NCBI GenBank assembly: GCA_035517495.1
Contig: DATIYT010000038.1
Span: 62,001 to 126,000, forward strand
Source of the DNA: DASZHJ01 sp035517495
Lineage (GTDB): Bacteria > Pseudomonadota > Alphaproteobacteria > ATCC43930 > CGMCC-115725
DNA: 64,000 nt
Direction of reading: 5' to 3'
How positions within the stretch are numbered: the stretch's first letter is position 1; every line of letters starts with the position of its first letter. Below the pieces are notes generated by a model. It was not told where the DNA came from, made no database searches, and worked only from the letters and a program-made list of their open reading frames with translations. The translations under genes were made by a program, and so were the position numbers. This document shows positions 35,303 through 43,219 of this stretch, piece by piece.

Positions 35303-35935
35303 ATGCAGCACTCTAGTCGACCCGTGGCCATGTCGTCAGACAACAAAGACCGGAGCGCCGCCCCGGCAGGGCCGACGCCGCACAATTTCCGTGATCCCGG
35401 GCCATGGGTTCGCCCAGAGAATCCGCTCCGTCCTGGCGCGCCGCCGCTGGTGCCCGGTGCGACGGCTTCACAGGGGCCTGCGGGTCAAATTCCGGAGACA
35501 GCGGCAACCGCCGAGACAGCCGAGGAGTTGCTGGTGCGGTTGCGGCGCCGCTACAGCGCGGGGCATGTCAAGATCGAGTTGGATGGCAAACGGCTGATGA
35601 AGCTCGACAGCCCGGTCAATATCGAAGCGGAAAGCAATCAGTGGGTCTACGGCTTTCTGGGGCTGGGCTTGGTCCTGGGCTTCGCGGTGGGATACAAAGT
35701 GGGATTGGCGACTGCGGCGGTGGGCATCGTCCTCTATCTCACCCTTGGCAAGGCGCTCATCCGCCGCCGCATCGCGCGGCGGGTGCGCGAGAAGGCGCTC
35801 GCGGATGTCGTGCTCTGGCGCAAGCTATGGAGCTTCGGCGGAGTGTCACTCGAAGCAAGCACGCAGGGTGGCGGGCGCTGCACGGCACCCAAGGACAACT
35901 GGCTGGAATTCGTTCGCAAGCAAGACCGCGACTGA
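35303..35935 (+). CDS. Hypothetical protein with two membrane helices
   Basis: Up to 210 aa (ATG 35303; ATG 35330 is an alternative start). A Pro-rich, disordered N-terminus of about 75 residues is followed by a hydrophilic region (EELLVRLRRRYSAGHVKIEL). Two helices then make a hairpin (WVYGFLGLGLVLGFAVGYKV and GLATAAVGIVLYLTLG), followed by a basic cytoplasmic segment (RRRIARRVREKALADV). Two cytoplasmic arms with both ends inside would fit. No family recognised. Confidence 0.55.
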   Translation: MQHSSRPVAMSSDNKDRSAAPAGPTPHNFRDPGPWVRPENPLRPGAPPLVPGATASQGPAGQIPETAATAETAEELLVRLRRRYSAGHVKIELDGKRLMKLDSPVNIEAESNQWVYGFLGLGLVLGFAVGYKVGLATAAVGIVLYLTLGKALIRRRIARRVREKALADVVLWRKLWSFGGVSLEASTQGGGRCTAPKDNWLEFVRKQDRD

Positions 35936-36119
35936 GGCGGAAGCGTGCCGCGACTCGGAAATCGCTGGTGTGGCGTGGCGCCACCGACGCGGAGTCGTCC
36001 CGCCGATTTCCGTTGAATTGTTCGAGTCGCGACTCCGATCACTGCGAGTCGTCATTGATTTTCCACATTCCCCGCCGATGATGACGTCGCCCGTTTATGG
36101 CAAGTCGCGAGGGACGACG

Positions 36120-36656
36120 ATGGTTCGCAGCATCTTCTTGAAGGTGATCGTGGCGGGGTTGCCACTGGCGCTTACCGCGTGCGGAACGACGACGACAGAT
36201 CGCGCTGTCAGCGGCGCGGGGATTGGTGCCGCGACGGGTGCCGTCATCGGCGCCGTCACCGGACTCGGACCGCTCGCCGGTGCCGCGATCGGCGGCGCAG
36301 TCGGGGGCACCGCGGGCGCCGTTACCTCGCCCTCACAGGTGGATCTCGGCAAGCCGGTCTGGCGGAGCGGCGAGGGCGAGCCGGCACCGGGCGGACCGTC
36401 GCCCGGGGATCAGTCTGGCTATCCCGCGCCCGCTCCGGGAACGGTCGCAAGTGCGCCAGCCTCCTATGACACAGTCACCGTGCGCGACATTCAGCAGGGC
36501 TTGACGCGCCTCGGCTACTATCAAGGCCCATCCGACGGCAATTTTGCTGCCCCGACCGAAGCGGCGATCCGGCATTATCAACAGGACAACCACTTGCCGG
36601 TCGATGGTCAGCCATCGGCCAGCCTGCTGGGCCAAATTCGCGCTCGCACGGGCTAA
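36120..36656 (+). CDS. Lipoprotein with glycine zipper and peptidoglycan-binding domain
   Basis: 178 aa from ATG 36120, with GAGGG upstream. Lipobox LTAC (PLALTACGTTTTDRAV). Next comes a glycine zipper (GAGIGAATGAVIGAVTGLG, then AGAAIGGAVGGTAGAV). A Pro/Gly linker leads to a PG_binding_1 domain (VRDIQQGLTRLGYYQGPSDG, then AAIRHYQQDNHLPVDG). It probably tethers the outer membrane to the cell wall. A much longer upstream frame is open but lacks sense. It precedes an SDR gene 100 bp away. Confidence 0.85.
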   Translation: MVRSIFLKVIVAGLPLALTACGTTTTDRAVSGAGIGAATGAVIGAVTGLGPLAGAAIGGAVGGTAGAVTSPSQVDLGKPVWRSGEGEPAPGGPSPGDQSGYPAPAPGTVASAPASYDTVTVRDIQQGLTRLGYYQGPSDGNFAAPTEAAIRHYQQDNHLPVDGQPSASLLGQIRARTG

Positions 36657-36757
36657 ACGTCCCACTTCCGCTGACGATCGGGGTCCCGCCGACGGACGGC
36701 TGACTTGGTCTGATCACGCTGTTACAGTCCCGCCGCATCGATCGAGCGAGGGACGGC

Positions 36758-37597
36758 GTGCAGGGCAAGCTGTGCGTGATCACCGGCGCAAGCTCGGGCG
36801 TTGGTCTGGCGGCCGCGGAGGCGCTGGCCCGAAAGGGGGCTCGCCTTGCCTTGATCGCCCGCGACCCCGCGCGCGGTGCAGCGGCGATGCGGCGCTTGCA
36901 GACGATGGTACCTGGGGTGGAAATCGCGATGCACTATGCCGACCTCGCTCGGCTCGCGGAGGTGCGGCGGGTGGCGGACGAGCTGCTGCAGGCTTATCCC
37001 CGTATTGACGTGCTCATCAACAATGCCGGCGCGATGTTCCGGCGTCGCGAGGTGAGCGCCGATGGCTTGGAGCGGACCTTCGCTCTCAACCACATGGCCT
37101 ATTTTTTGCTGACCGAGAAGCTGCGCGCACGCCTTGCGGCCTCGAAGCCCGCGCGCATCGTCAGCGTGGCATCGCGTGCCCACGAAGGCGCGACGCTCGA
37201 TCTCGACGACCTCAATATGGAACGCCGGTATGACGGCTGGCTCGCATATCGCCGCTCCAAGCTCGCCAATATTCTGTGGACGCGGGAATTGGCGCGCCGC
37301 CTCGCGGGCAGCGACGTCACCGCCAACGCACTGCATCCGGGCTTCGTCGCGACCCGCTTCGGCGACAACAACCGCGGCTGGTTCGGGCTGACATTGGGGA
37401 TTGCAAAGCGCGTGGCGGCAATTCGCCCCGAGGAAGGCGCCGCGACCGTCGTGCATTTGGCGTCTGCGCCCGGTCTCGACAGCGTGAGCGGCGGCTATTT
37501 CGTGAAGTCGGCGCCGGCATTGCCTTCCGCCGCGGCGCAAGACGATACGACGGCGCGCCGGCTCTGGCAGGCGAGCGAGAAGTTTGCGCAACTGTGA
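36758..37597 (+). CDS. Short-chain dehydrogenase/reductase
   Basis: 279 aa beginning with GTG 36758; GAGGGACGGC lies upstream. Cofactor motif TGASSGVGLAAAEALARKG, NNAG motif in VLINNAGAMF, active-site Tyr-x-x-x-Lys in YRRSK, and the catalytic Ser in IVSVASRAHEG. The layout resembles the retinol-dehydrogenase-like subgroup that often acts on bulky lipophilic substrates. Followed 15 bp later by a GST gene on the same strand. Confidence 0.88.
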   Translation: MQGKLCVITGASSGVGLAAAEALARKGARLALIARDPARGAAAMRRLQTMVPGVEIAMHYADLARLAEVRRVADELLQAYPRIDVLINNAGAMFRRREVSADGLERTFALNHMAYFLLTEKLRARLAASKPARIVSVASRAHEGATLDLDDLNMERRYDGWLAYRRSKLANILWTRELARRLAGSDVTANALHPGFVATRFGDNNRGWFGLTLGIAKRVAAIRPEEGAATVVHLASAPGLDSVSGGYFVKSAPALPSAAAQDDTTARRLWQASEKFAQL

Positions 37598-37612
37598 ACA
37601 GGCAGATTCCCA

Positions 37613-38308
37613 ATGAGCATCACCCTTTATGAACTCGCGGGCGCGGAGCCCGATCGCCGTTTCAGCCCTTACTGTTGGCGCATCCGCATGGCGCTCTCCC
37701 ACAAGGGCCTCGACGCCGAGAGAATTCCTTGGCGCTTGACCGAGAAAGACAAGATTGCGGCAACGGGGCAGGGGCGGGTGCCCGTAATCGTCGACGGCGG
37801 CAAGTGGGTCAACGATTCTTGGACCATCGCGCAACATCTCGAGGACACGTACGCGGATCGGCCTTCGCTGTTCGGTGGCTTCGGCGGGAGGGCCACGTCG
37901 CGGTTCATCCAATCCTGGACCGACGGCTTCCTGCACCCTGGCCTGATCCGCCTGGTGCTTCTCGATATCTTTAAGCACCTCGACGACAGGGACCGCGATT
38001 ATTTCCGCAAGTCGCGCGAAGAGCGCTTCGGCACCACCCTCGAAAATTTCCAGAGCGGGCGCGAGGAACGGCTACCCGCATTTCGACAGAGTCTGCAACC
38101 CCTGCGAACCACGCTCGAGGCTGAGCCATTCCTCGGCGGTGATCGGCCGCTCTACGGCGACTACATCGTGTTCGGCGCCTTCATGTGGGCGCGCTCCATC
38201 AGCGACTTCAAGCTGCTGGAGCCGAACGACACGGTTTATGCGTGGCGCGAACGGATGCTCGATCTATTCGGTGGCCTCGCCCGCCAAGCAAAGGGCTACG
38301 CGGTATAG
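37613..38308 (+). CDS. Glutathione S-transferase (LigE/beta-etherase-like)
   Basis: 231 aa. The thioredoxin-fold N-terminus contains the glutathione-site Ser region RRFSPYCWRIRMALSHKG and the cis-Pro and downstream motif QGRVPVIVDGGKWVNDSW. The C-terminal helical domain follows. The extended middle (ERFGTTLENFQSGREERL) and overall shape resemble the bacterial beta-etherase group that attacks aryl ethers, but a general detoxifying GST is equally possible. Likely co-transcribed with the upstream SDR. Confidence 0.82.
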   Translation: MSITLYELAGAEPDRRFSPYCWRIRMALSHKGLDAERIPWRLTEKDKIAATGQGRVPVIVDGGKWVNDSWTIAQHLEDTYADRPSLFGGFGGRATSRFIQSWTDGFLHPGLIRLVLLDIFKHLDDRDRDYFRKSREERFGTTLENFQSGREERLPAFRQSLQPLRTTLEAEPFLGGDRPLYGDYIVFGAFMWARSISDFKLLEPNDTVYAWRERMLDLFGGLARQAKGYAV

Positions 38309-38316
38309 GCCCTACG

Positions 38317-38344
38317 AAAAAAGTGGCGGGTCTTTGCCCGCCAC
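38317..38344 (-). terminator. Intrinsic terminator of the OFA transporter operon
   Basis: On the minus strand an 8-bp stem GTGGCGGG/CCCGCCAC with a 6-nt loop (38323-38344) is followed by TTTTTT (38322-38317), a canonical Rho-independent terminator. It sits 9 bp after the 34-aa gene. The plus-strand GST gene may use the same hairpin with less efficiency. Confidence 0.8.
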
Positions 38345-38352
38345 CGCTCTCG

Positions 38353-38457
38353 TCACTTGAATAGTGCCGTTGCGTTGATGGCCGTTTGAATCACGCCCCA
38401 AGCCAGCGGAATGCCGACGAACGCCCAGGCGAGGAACAATTTCATACCGTTGCTCAT
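38353..38457 (-). CDS. OFA-type MFS transporter small subunit
   Basis: 34 aa from ATG 38457, with GGGAGAGAAACG upstream. The peptide MKLFLAWAFVGIPLAWGVIQ (from Met-5) forms one helix and ends TALFK. Small proteins with this F-x-G-I-P-L-x-W-G-V pattern are found directly beside OFA-family (oxalate/formate-type) MFS genes in many proteobacteria and have been named the MFS small subunit. It is 15 bp downstream of the transporter and just before the terminator. Confidence 0.8.
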   Translation of the reverse strand: MSNGMKLFLAWAFVGIPLAWGVIQTAINATALFK

Positions 38458-38472
38458 CGTTTCTCTCCCGAC

Positions 38473-39846
38473 CTAGGGTGTCACTTCGGCTGCTTCTTCG
38501 GCGGTCATATGGTGCTTCTCGTTGACCGCTCGGATGAACGAGTTGCAGATGAAGCCGATGATCAGCAGGACCGCCATCACGTACATCGTGACATTGTAGG
38601 CCTGGGCGTTCGGTACGCCGTGGGCCACGTTGTAAGCGCGTATGTAGTTGACCAGCGTCGGCCCAAAAATCCCTGCCATGGACCACGCCGTAAGCAATAG
38701 GCCGTGGATGGCGCCGACATAGCGCATGCCGAACATGTCGCGGAGATATGCCGGCACGGTCGCGAAACCGCCGCCGTACATGCTGAAGATCACCGCATAC
38801 GCCAGGACGAACGCCACAACGCTTCCGATTGCGCCCGTGTAAGGCACCATCGCGTAAAGCACAGTGCCCAGCGCGAAGAACACGAAGTAGGTGTTCTTGC
38901 GCCCGAGGTAATCGGACATCGATGCCCAGAAGAACCGTCCGCCCATATTGAAGAGGCTCATGAGCCCAACGAACCCAGACGCGGCAACGACCGTCACTCG
39001 GCCGGGGAACATTTCCTGGCTCATGGCCGAAGCTTGTCCGAGCACGCCGATTCCCGCGGTCACGTTGAGGCAGAGCACCCACCAGATCAGCCAGAACTGT
39101 GGCGTCTTGAGCGCCTGATAGACGTAGACGTTCTGGGTGGTGATCAGCTTTTTGGGTTGCGCCGGTGCCACGTATCCCTCGGGCTTCCAGTCAGGCGCGG
39201 GGATCCGAACGATGATCGACCCAACCATCATGAAGACCATGTAGACGAGACCCATGGTGATGAAGGTCTCGGCGACGCCGACATGGGAATCAGTGGAGAA
39301 TTTGCTCATCAACCAGACCGAGAGCGGCGAGGCAATGAAAGCAGCGCCACCGAACCCCATGATCGCCATTCCCGTGGCCATTCCCGGCCGGTCGGGGAAC
39401 CACTTGATCAGGGTCGAGACCGGCGAGATATAGCCGATGCCCAGGCCGAAGCCCCCAACGATGCCGTAGCCGAAATAGACGATCCAAATGTTGTGCACGT
39501 AGACTCCCAGCGCCGAGATCAGAAAACCACCGCCCCAACAGAGAGCCGCCGTAAACATCGCTTGCCGGGGACCGCCTTCCTCAACCCATCGACCGAGCAA
39601 CGCGGCAGAGGTACCCAGCACGAAAATACCGATGCTGAAGATCCAACCGAGGTCGGTCAGCGCCCAATCGTCCGGCGCTGATTTTGTGATGCCAATCAGC
39701 TTGGTCATCGGCAGGTTGAAGACGCTGAACGCGTAGGCCTGCCCGATACAGAGATGGACGCAGAGCGCTGCAGGCGGAATGAGCCACCGACTGTATCCCG
39801 GCGGCGCAATTGTGTGGCTCTTATCTAGGAAAGGTAGGAATGCCAT
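38473..39846 (-). CDS. OFA-family MFS transporter (oxalate/formate antiporter-like)
   Basis: 457 aa, 12 predicted helices. It has GQAYAFSVFNLPMTKLIG in the first helix region, LGIGYISPVSTLIKWFPDRP in the middle loop (an OFA-type marker), and MGGRFFWASMSDYLGRKNTY in the second half. The family exchanges or takes up monocarboxylates or oxalate; the substrate here is not determined. A 34-aa partner and an intrinsic terminator follow. No oxalyl-CoA decarboxylase gene is in the window, so oxalate is not favoured. Divergent from the AlaX gene at 40118. Confidence 0.9.
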   Translation of the reverse strand: MAFLPFLDKSHTIAPPGYSRWLIPPAALCVHLCIGQAYAFSVFNLPMTKLIGITKSAPDDWALTDLGWIFSIGIFVLGTSAALLGRWVEEGGPRQAMFTAALCWGGGFLISALGVYVHNIWIVYFGYGIVGGFGLGIGYISPVSTLIKWFPDRPGMATGMAIMGFGGAAFIASPLSVWLMSKFSTDSHVGVAETFITMGLVYMVFMMVGSIIVRIPAPDWKPEGYVAPAQPKKLITTQNVYVYQALKTPQFWLIWWVLCLNVTAGIGVLGQASAMSQEMFPGRVTVVAASGFVGLMSLFNMGGRFFWASMSDYLGRKNTYFVFFALGTVLYAMVPYTGAIGSVVAFVLAYAVIFSMYGGGFATVPAYLRDMFGMRYVGAIHGLLLTAWSMAGIFGPTLVNYIRAYNVAHGVPNAQAYNVTMYVMAVLLIIGFICNSFIRAVNEKHHMTAEEAAEVTP

Positions 39847-40117
39847 CCGAGACTCCGTGCTTCTAGGTGTTCCCTGGGGCGCCAGCCGTGACCGGCCGTG
39901 CTTTTTTCGCTGACACAGGGGCCATCGCCCGCCCCCACTCGGAGGGGCCCCGATATCCCATACAGCCCGGAAGGGGGGCCGTCTGTGTCCAAAAAATCAT
40001 GCATAAAAACTTGGTTGCTGCAAAGGTTCTCATGCGTTCGTGGCATAAGTTGCAGTGGTACCTCACGTTCGCTGACTATAACGTCCAGCCGGCCCCGCTA
40101 TACGCACTCGGAGCGCC

Positions 40118-40756
40118 ATGACCACCAAGATGTTTTGGGCTGATCCTTATCTGACCAAGCTCGACACCCGTGTCGCCGCGGTGCGAGAAAACGAGATCAC
40201 GCTGGAGCAGACTATCTTCTACGCGCTTTCGGGGGGCCAGGAGAGCGACGCGGGAACGATCGGCGGTCGCCCGGTGATCGAGGCGAGAAAGGATGGGCCG
40301 ACTATCGTCTACCGTCTTGATTCCGGCCATGGATTGAGCGTCGGCGATCCGGTAACTGTCGCGATCGACTGGGAGCGGCGGTATCGGTTGATGCGGCTTC
40401 ATTTTGCCGCGGAAATCGTCCTCGAACTGATGTACCGGAAGTTCGAGGGTGTTCCGAAAGTCGGAGCGCACATCGCTCAAGAAAAAGCCAGAATCGACTT
40501 TGGCTGGACCGGCAGCATAGCCCCTGTCCTGCCTGACCTCCAGCGCGAGGCCCAAGCCATAATCGATGCCGACGAGGCGGTCATGAGCGCTTTTAGCGAT
40601 GAGGCCACTGAGCGGCGCTATTGGGAGGTTCCGGGTTTCGCGCGCGTACCCTGCGGAGGCACGCATTTGCGGCGGACGAGCGAGGTCGGGAAGATAATGT
40701 TGAAACGCAAGAACATCGGAAAAGGCAAGGAACGGATTGAGGTTTTTGTCTCCTGA
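40118..40756 (+). CDS. AlaX-like alanyl-tRNA editing protein, variant metal site
   Basis: 212 aa. The N-terminal domain keeps a Gly-rich loop but reads FYALSGGQESDAGTIGG in place of the usual F-Y-P-x-G-G-G-Q-P-x-D. The editing domain has RLMRLHFAAEIVLELM, where the normal H-x-x-x-H is H-x-x-x-E, and a standard PCGGTHLRRTSEVGKI. AlaX proteins hydrolyse Ser-tRNA(Ala) mischarged by AlaRS, using a zinc held by these residues. The His-to-Glu change may alter metal binding or substrate. A more canonical AlaX is at 50656-51366. Confidence 0.85.
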   Translation: MTTKMFWADPYLTKLDTRVAAVRENEITLEQTIFYALSGGQESDAGTIGGRPVIEARKDGPTIVYRLDSGHGLSVGDPVTVAIDWERRYRLMRLHFAAEIVLELMYRKFEGVPKVGAHIAQEKARIDFGWTGSIAPVLPDLQREAQAIIDADEAVMSAFSDEATERRYWEVPGFARVPCGGTHLRRTSEVGKIMLKRKNIGKGKERIEVFVS

Positions 40757-40758
40757 CC

Positions 40759-41205
40759 TTAGCGTTCCAACCGTACCTCGAGCCAGGCGCGGAGCTGTGG
40801 GGTTAGTGGCTTCGCTTTGCGCGTCGTGTCGTCCATCAGCACTTGAACCGTCTCCGCTGTTGCGGCGCAGCTATCGCCGTCGAAGATGCCCTGGCCCAGG
40901 CGGAACGAAGTACGCCCGACGCTGAGCACCCGTGTCCCGATATCCACGATCCCCGGATGAAACAGTTCGGCACGGAAGTCGATCTCGACCCGCACGACGA
41001 CGAAACTGGCACCGGGACCGGCCAGGTCGAGCTGCTCGTCGTAGAGGAACATGACCCGGCCGGTCTCGCAGAAGGTGGAGAACACGGCGTTGTTGACGTG
41101 GCCCTGCCGGTCGGTGTCGCCGTAGCGCAGCTTGTCGTAAGTCCAAATCGAATAGGCGCCGCGCTCGGTCGCGGGCGTCAAGCTCCGCTCGCCAGCCTCG
41201 CCCAT
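40759..41205 (-). CDS. Acyl-CoA thioesterase (4HBT hotdog fold)
   Basis: 148 aa. The catalytic motif YGDTDRQGHVNNAVFSTFCE matches 4-hydroxybenzoyl-CoA thioesterase-type hotdog enzymes (Asp nucleophile in the G-D-T-D-x-x-G-H-V-N-N motif). The rest, SFVVVRVEIDFRAELFHPG, is typical. It directly follows the CaiB gene (1-bp junction), so it ends an operon of CoA-transfer genes and may hydrolyse the CoA ester those enzymes make. Convergent with the AlaX gene. Confidence 0.88.
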   Translation of the reverse strand: MGEAGERSLTPATERGAYSIWTYDKLRYGDTDRQGHVNNAVFSTFCETGRVMFLYDEQLDLAGPGASFVVVRVEIDFRAELFHPGIVDIGTRVLSVGRTSFRLGQGIFDGDSCAATAETVQVLMDDTTRKAKPLTPQLRAWLEVRLER

Positions 41206-42423
41206 CTATTCGGCGGCGACCTTGCGGGGCGTTTCCATGGCAATTCCGCCGGCGATAAGCGCTTCAATCTCCGCCGCGCTATAGCCGGCCTCGGCGAGCA
41301 CGGCACGAGTCTCCGCTCCGAAACTTGGCGGCGTCGACCGCACGCTCGCCGGCGTGCGCGAGAGCTTGATGGGGTTGCCGGTGCCGCGATAGGCGCCATG
41401 CTCCACGACCATGCCGCGGTGGCGGGTGTGCGGATGGTTGACCACGTCGGGCACATCCAGCACCGCGCCGCAGGGCACTCCCTTCTCGATCAAGGTCGCG
41501 ACCAGGGCCGCGCCGTCGATCGACGCAAGCCCGGCCTCCAGCTCCTTTCTCAGCTCGGCGCGGCGCACCACGCGGTCGGCATTGGTCTTGAAGCGCGGAT
41601 CGTTGATCAGGTCGGGCCGGCCGATCTCGGTGCAGAAGCGTTCGTACTGCCGGTCGTTGCCGACCGCGACGAAGATGCGCTTGGTCTTGGTGCGGAACTG
41701 ATCGTAGGGGCTCACATTGGGATGCTGGTTGCCGGTCCGCTTCGGCGGCTTGCCCGACAGGAACCAGTTGGCAGCATAGGGATGCAGCAAGGCGACGGAG
41801 CTGTCGTAAAGCGTCACCTCGACGAACTGGCCGCGCCCCGAGCGATGGCGCTCTTGCAGCGCCAACAGAATGGCGATCGCGGAGTTCATGCCGGTCGCCA
41901 GATCGACCACCGGCACGCCGACGCGCACCGGCTCGCCTTCGGGCTCGCCGTTGAGGCTCATAAGCCCGGTCATCGCCTGCACGGCGGCGTCGTAACCGGG
42001 ATATCCACCGAGCGGGCCGTCTGCGCCGAAGCCCGAGACCCGGCAGTGGATGAGACGCGGAAAGCGCTGCTTCAGCACGGCCTCATAGCCCATGCCCCAG
42101 CGCTCCATGGTGCCAGTCTTGAAATTCTCGATCAGCACATCGGCGTTTTCGAGAAGGCGGAACAGCACGTCGCGTGCTTCGGGACGAGTGAGGTCGAGCG
42201 CCACGCCCCGCTTGTTGCGATTGACCCCTATGAAATAGGAGGCGGCGTCGCCCTGAAATGGCGGGCCCCAACCCCGGGTCTCGTCGCCCTGAGGCGGCTC
42301 GATCTTGATCACCTCGGCGCCGTGGTCGCCCAGCATTTGCGTGCAGTAGGGACCGCCCAGGACGCGCGTCAAGTCGATTACCTTGATGCCCGCGAGTGCG
42401 CCGGGCCGGTTGTCGTCGCTCAT
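41206..42423 (-). CDS. CaiB/BaiF-family CoA transferase
   Basis: 405 aa, class III CoA transferase. The N-terminal CoA-binding start is LAGIKVIDLTRVLGGPYCTQ, then GDHGAEVIKIEPPQGDETRG and NRNKRGVALDLTRPEARDV. The catalytic Asp is about residue 174 in VPVVDLATGM. Family members move CoA between carboxylic acids (formyl-CoA, carnitine, succinyl-CoA donors). The start overlaps the stop of the upstream class I subunit B (ATGA). Substrate unknown; the adjacent CoA transferase and thioesterase suggest one acid-activation pathway. Confidence 0.92.
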   Translation of the reverse strand: MSDDNRPGALAGIKVIDLTRVLGGPYCTQMLGDHGAEVIKIEPPQGDETRGWGPPFQGDAASYFIGVNRNKRGVALDLTRPEARDVLFRLLENADVLIENFKTGTMERWGMGYEAVLKQRFPRLIHCRVSGFGADGPLGGYPGYDAAVQAMTGLMSLNGEPEGEPVRVGVPVVDLATGMNSAIAILLALQERHRSGRGQFVEVTLYDSSVALLHPYAANWFLSGKPPKRTGNQHPNVSPYDQFRTKTKRIFVAVGNDRQYERFCTEIGRPDLINDPRFKTNADRVVRRAELRKELEAGLASIDGAALVATLIEKGVPCGAVLDVPDVVNHPHTRHRGMVVEHGAYRGTGNPIKLSRTPASVRSTPPSFGAETRAVLAEAGYSAAEIEALIAGGIAMETPRKVAAE

Positions 42424-43187
42424 GGCGTGCTCCCTGAAGTTACGGCCGCCGGATGCAGGTCGAAGACGCGGGCGGCGAATTTGGGATAAAGGCTCGCGAG
42501 CTCGGGCGCAATGGTCTCGCGCAACAGCGCCAATGTCGCGGGCTCCGGGAATGGCGTTACCGGCACAACTTCCGGCCGCTCGAAGGCGAAGCCAGTATGG
42601 TCCAGTACCTCTTCGAGGGTATGTCCGGGATGCACGCTTTCGAGGCGGAAGCCGGCGCGCTCTCGGTCGAACGAGAAATGGCAGAGTGGCGTCACGAGCG
42701 CGATTGGTCCGCCTCGGCGATAGATGCCGGGCGGGCTGACGCCGGGCGCGCTTACGAAATCCACCCGTTCCACCAGGCTGCGCCGCGAATGCTCGGTGCG
42801 GAAGAGGATGACTCGCGGCACGACGAAATAGAGATAGGCCGAACCGAACGATCCTGGAAAGCGCACCTTGGGATGCGCATAGTCGCCGATCGCCACGAGG
42901 TTGATGTTGCCGGAACCGTCGATCTGCGCGCCCGAGAGGAAAAATACGTCGATCCGCCCTTGACCCGCGGCATCAAACAGCTCGCTGCCGCCATCGGTGA
43001 AGAGATGGTGCTTGTGGCTCTGCTGCAGCGAGACGAAGGGCCGCCCACCGCCGAGCCGCTGCGCGAGGAAGGCCGCCGCGGCGGGGATCGGCGAATTCGC
43101 GCCCACGGCCACATGCTTCGCCCCGGCGATGAGCCGGAGCACGACGTCGATCAGTAGCTCTTCCGGATGGAATTTCGTGTTGGGCAT
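42420..43187 (-). CDS. Class I CoA-transferase subunit B (glutaconate/IpdB-like)
   Basis: 255 aa. The segments VAVGANSPIPAAAAFLAQRL, FFLSGAQIDGSGNINLVAIG and GGPIALVTPLCHFSFDRERA give the class I CoA-transferase beta fold, close to glutaconate CoA-transferase beta and the IpdB/YdiF group. IpdAB-type enzymes can also hydrate or open rings in steroid degradation, so CoA transfer is the default but not the only option. Its partner A subunit is 32 bp upstream; the downstream CaiB gene overlaps it by 4 nt. Confidence 0.85.
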   Translation of the reverse strand: MPNTKFHPEELLIDVVLRLIAGAKHVAVGANSPIPAAAAFLAQRLGGGRPFVSLQQSHKHHLFTDGGSELFDAAGQGRIDVFFLSGAQIDGSGNINLVAIGDYAHPKVRFPGSFGSAYLYFVVPRVILFRTEHSRRSLVERVDFVSAPGVSPPGIYRRGGPIALVTPLCHFSFDRERAGFRLESVHPGHTLEEVLDHTGFAFERPEVVPVTPFPEPATLALLRETIAPELASLYPKFAARVFDLHPAAVTSGSTP

Positions 43188-43219
43188 GGAAATCTATTCA
43201 AGGCGAACGCGGAAAACCA

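Noticed and set aside
38473..42423. Oxalate degradation cluster (OFA transporter plus formyl-CoA-transferase-like CaiB)
   Set aside because: No oxalyl-CoA decarboxylase is present; the only ThDP enzyme in the window is PoxB by sequence, and AlaX separates the two genes.
40843..42489. 548-codon plus-strand frame opposite the thioesterase and CaiB genes
   Set aside because: Composition is typical of a codon-position shadow, and the real genes on the other strand have clear motifs.
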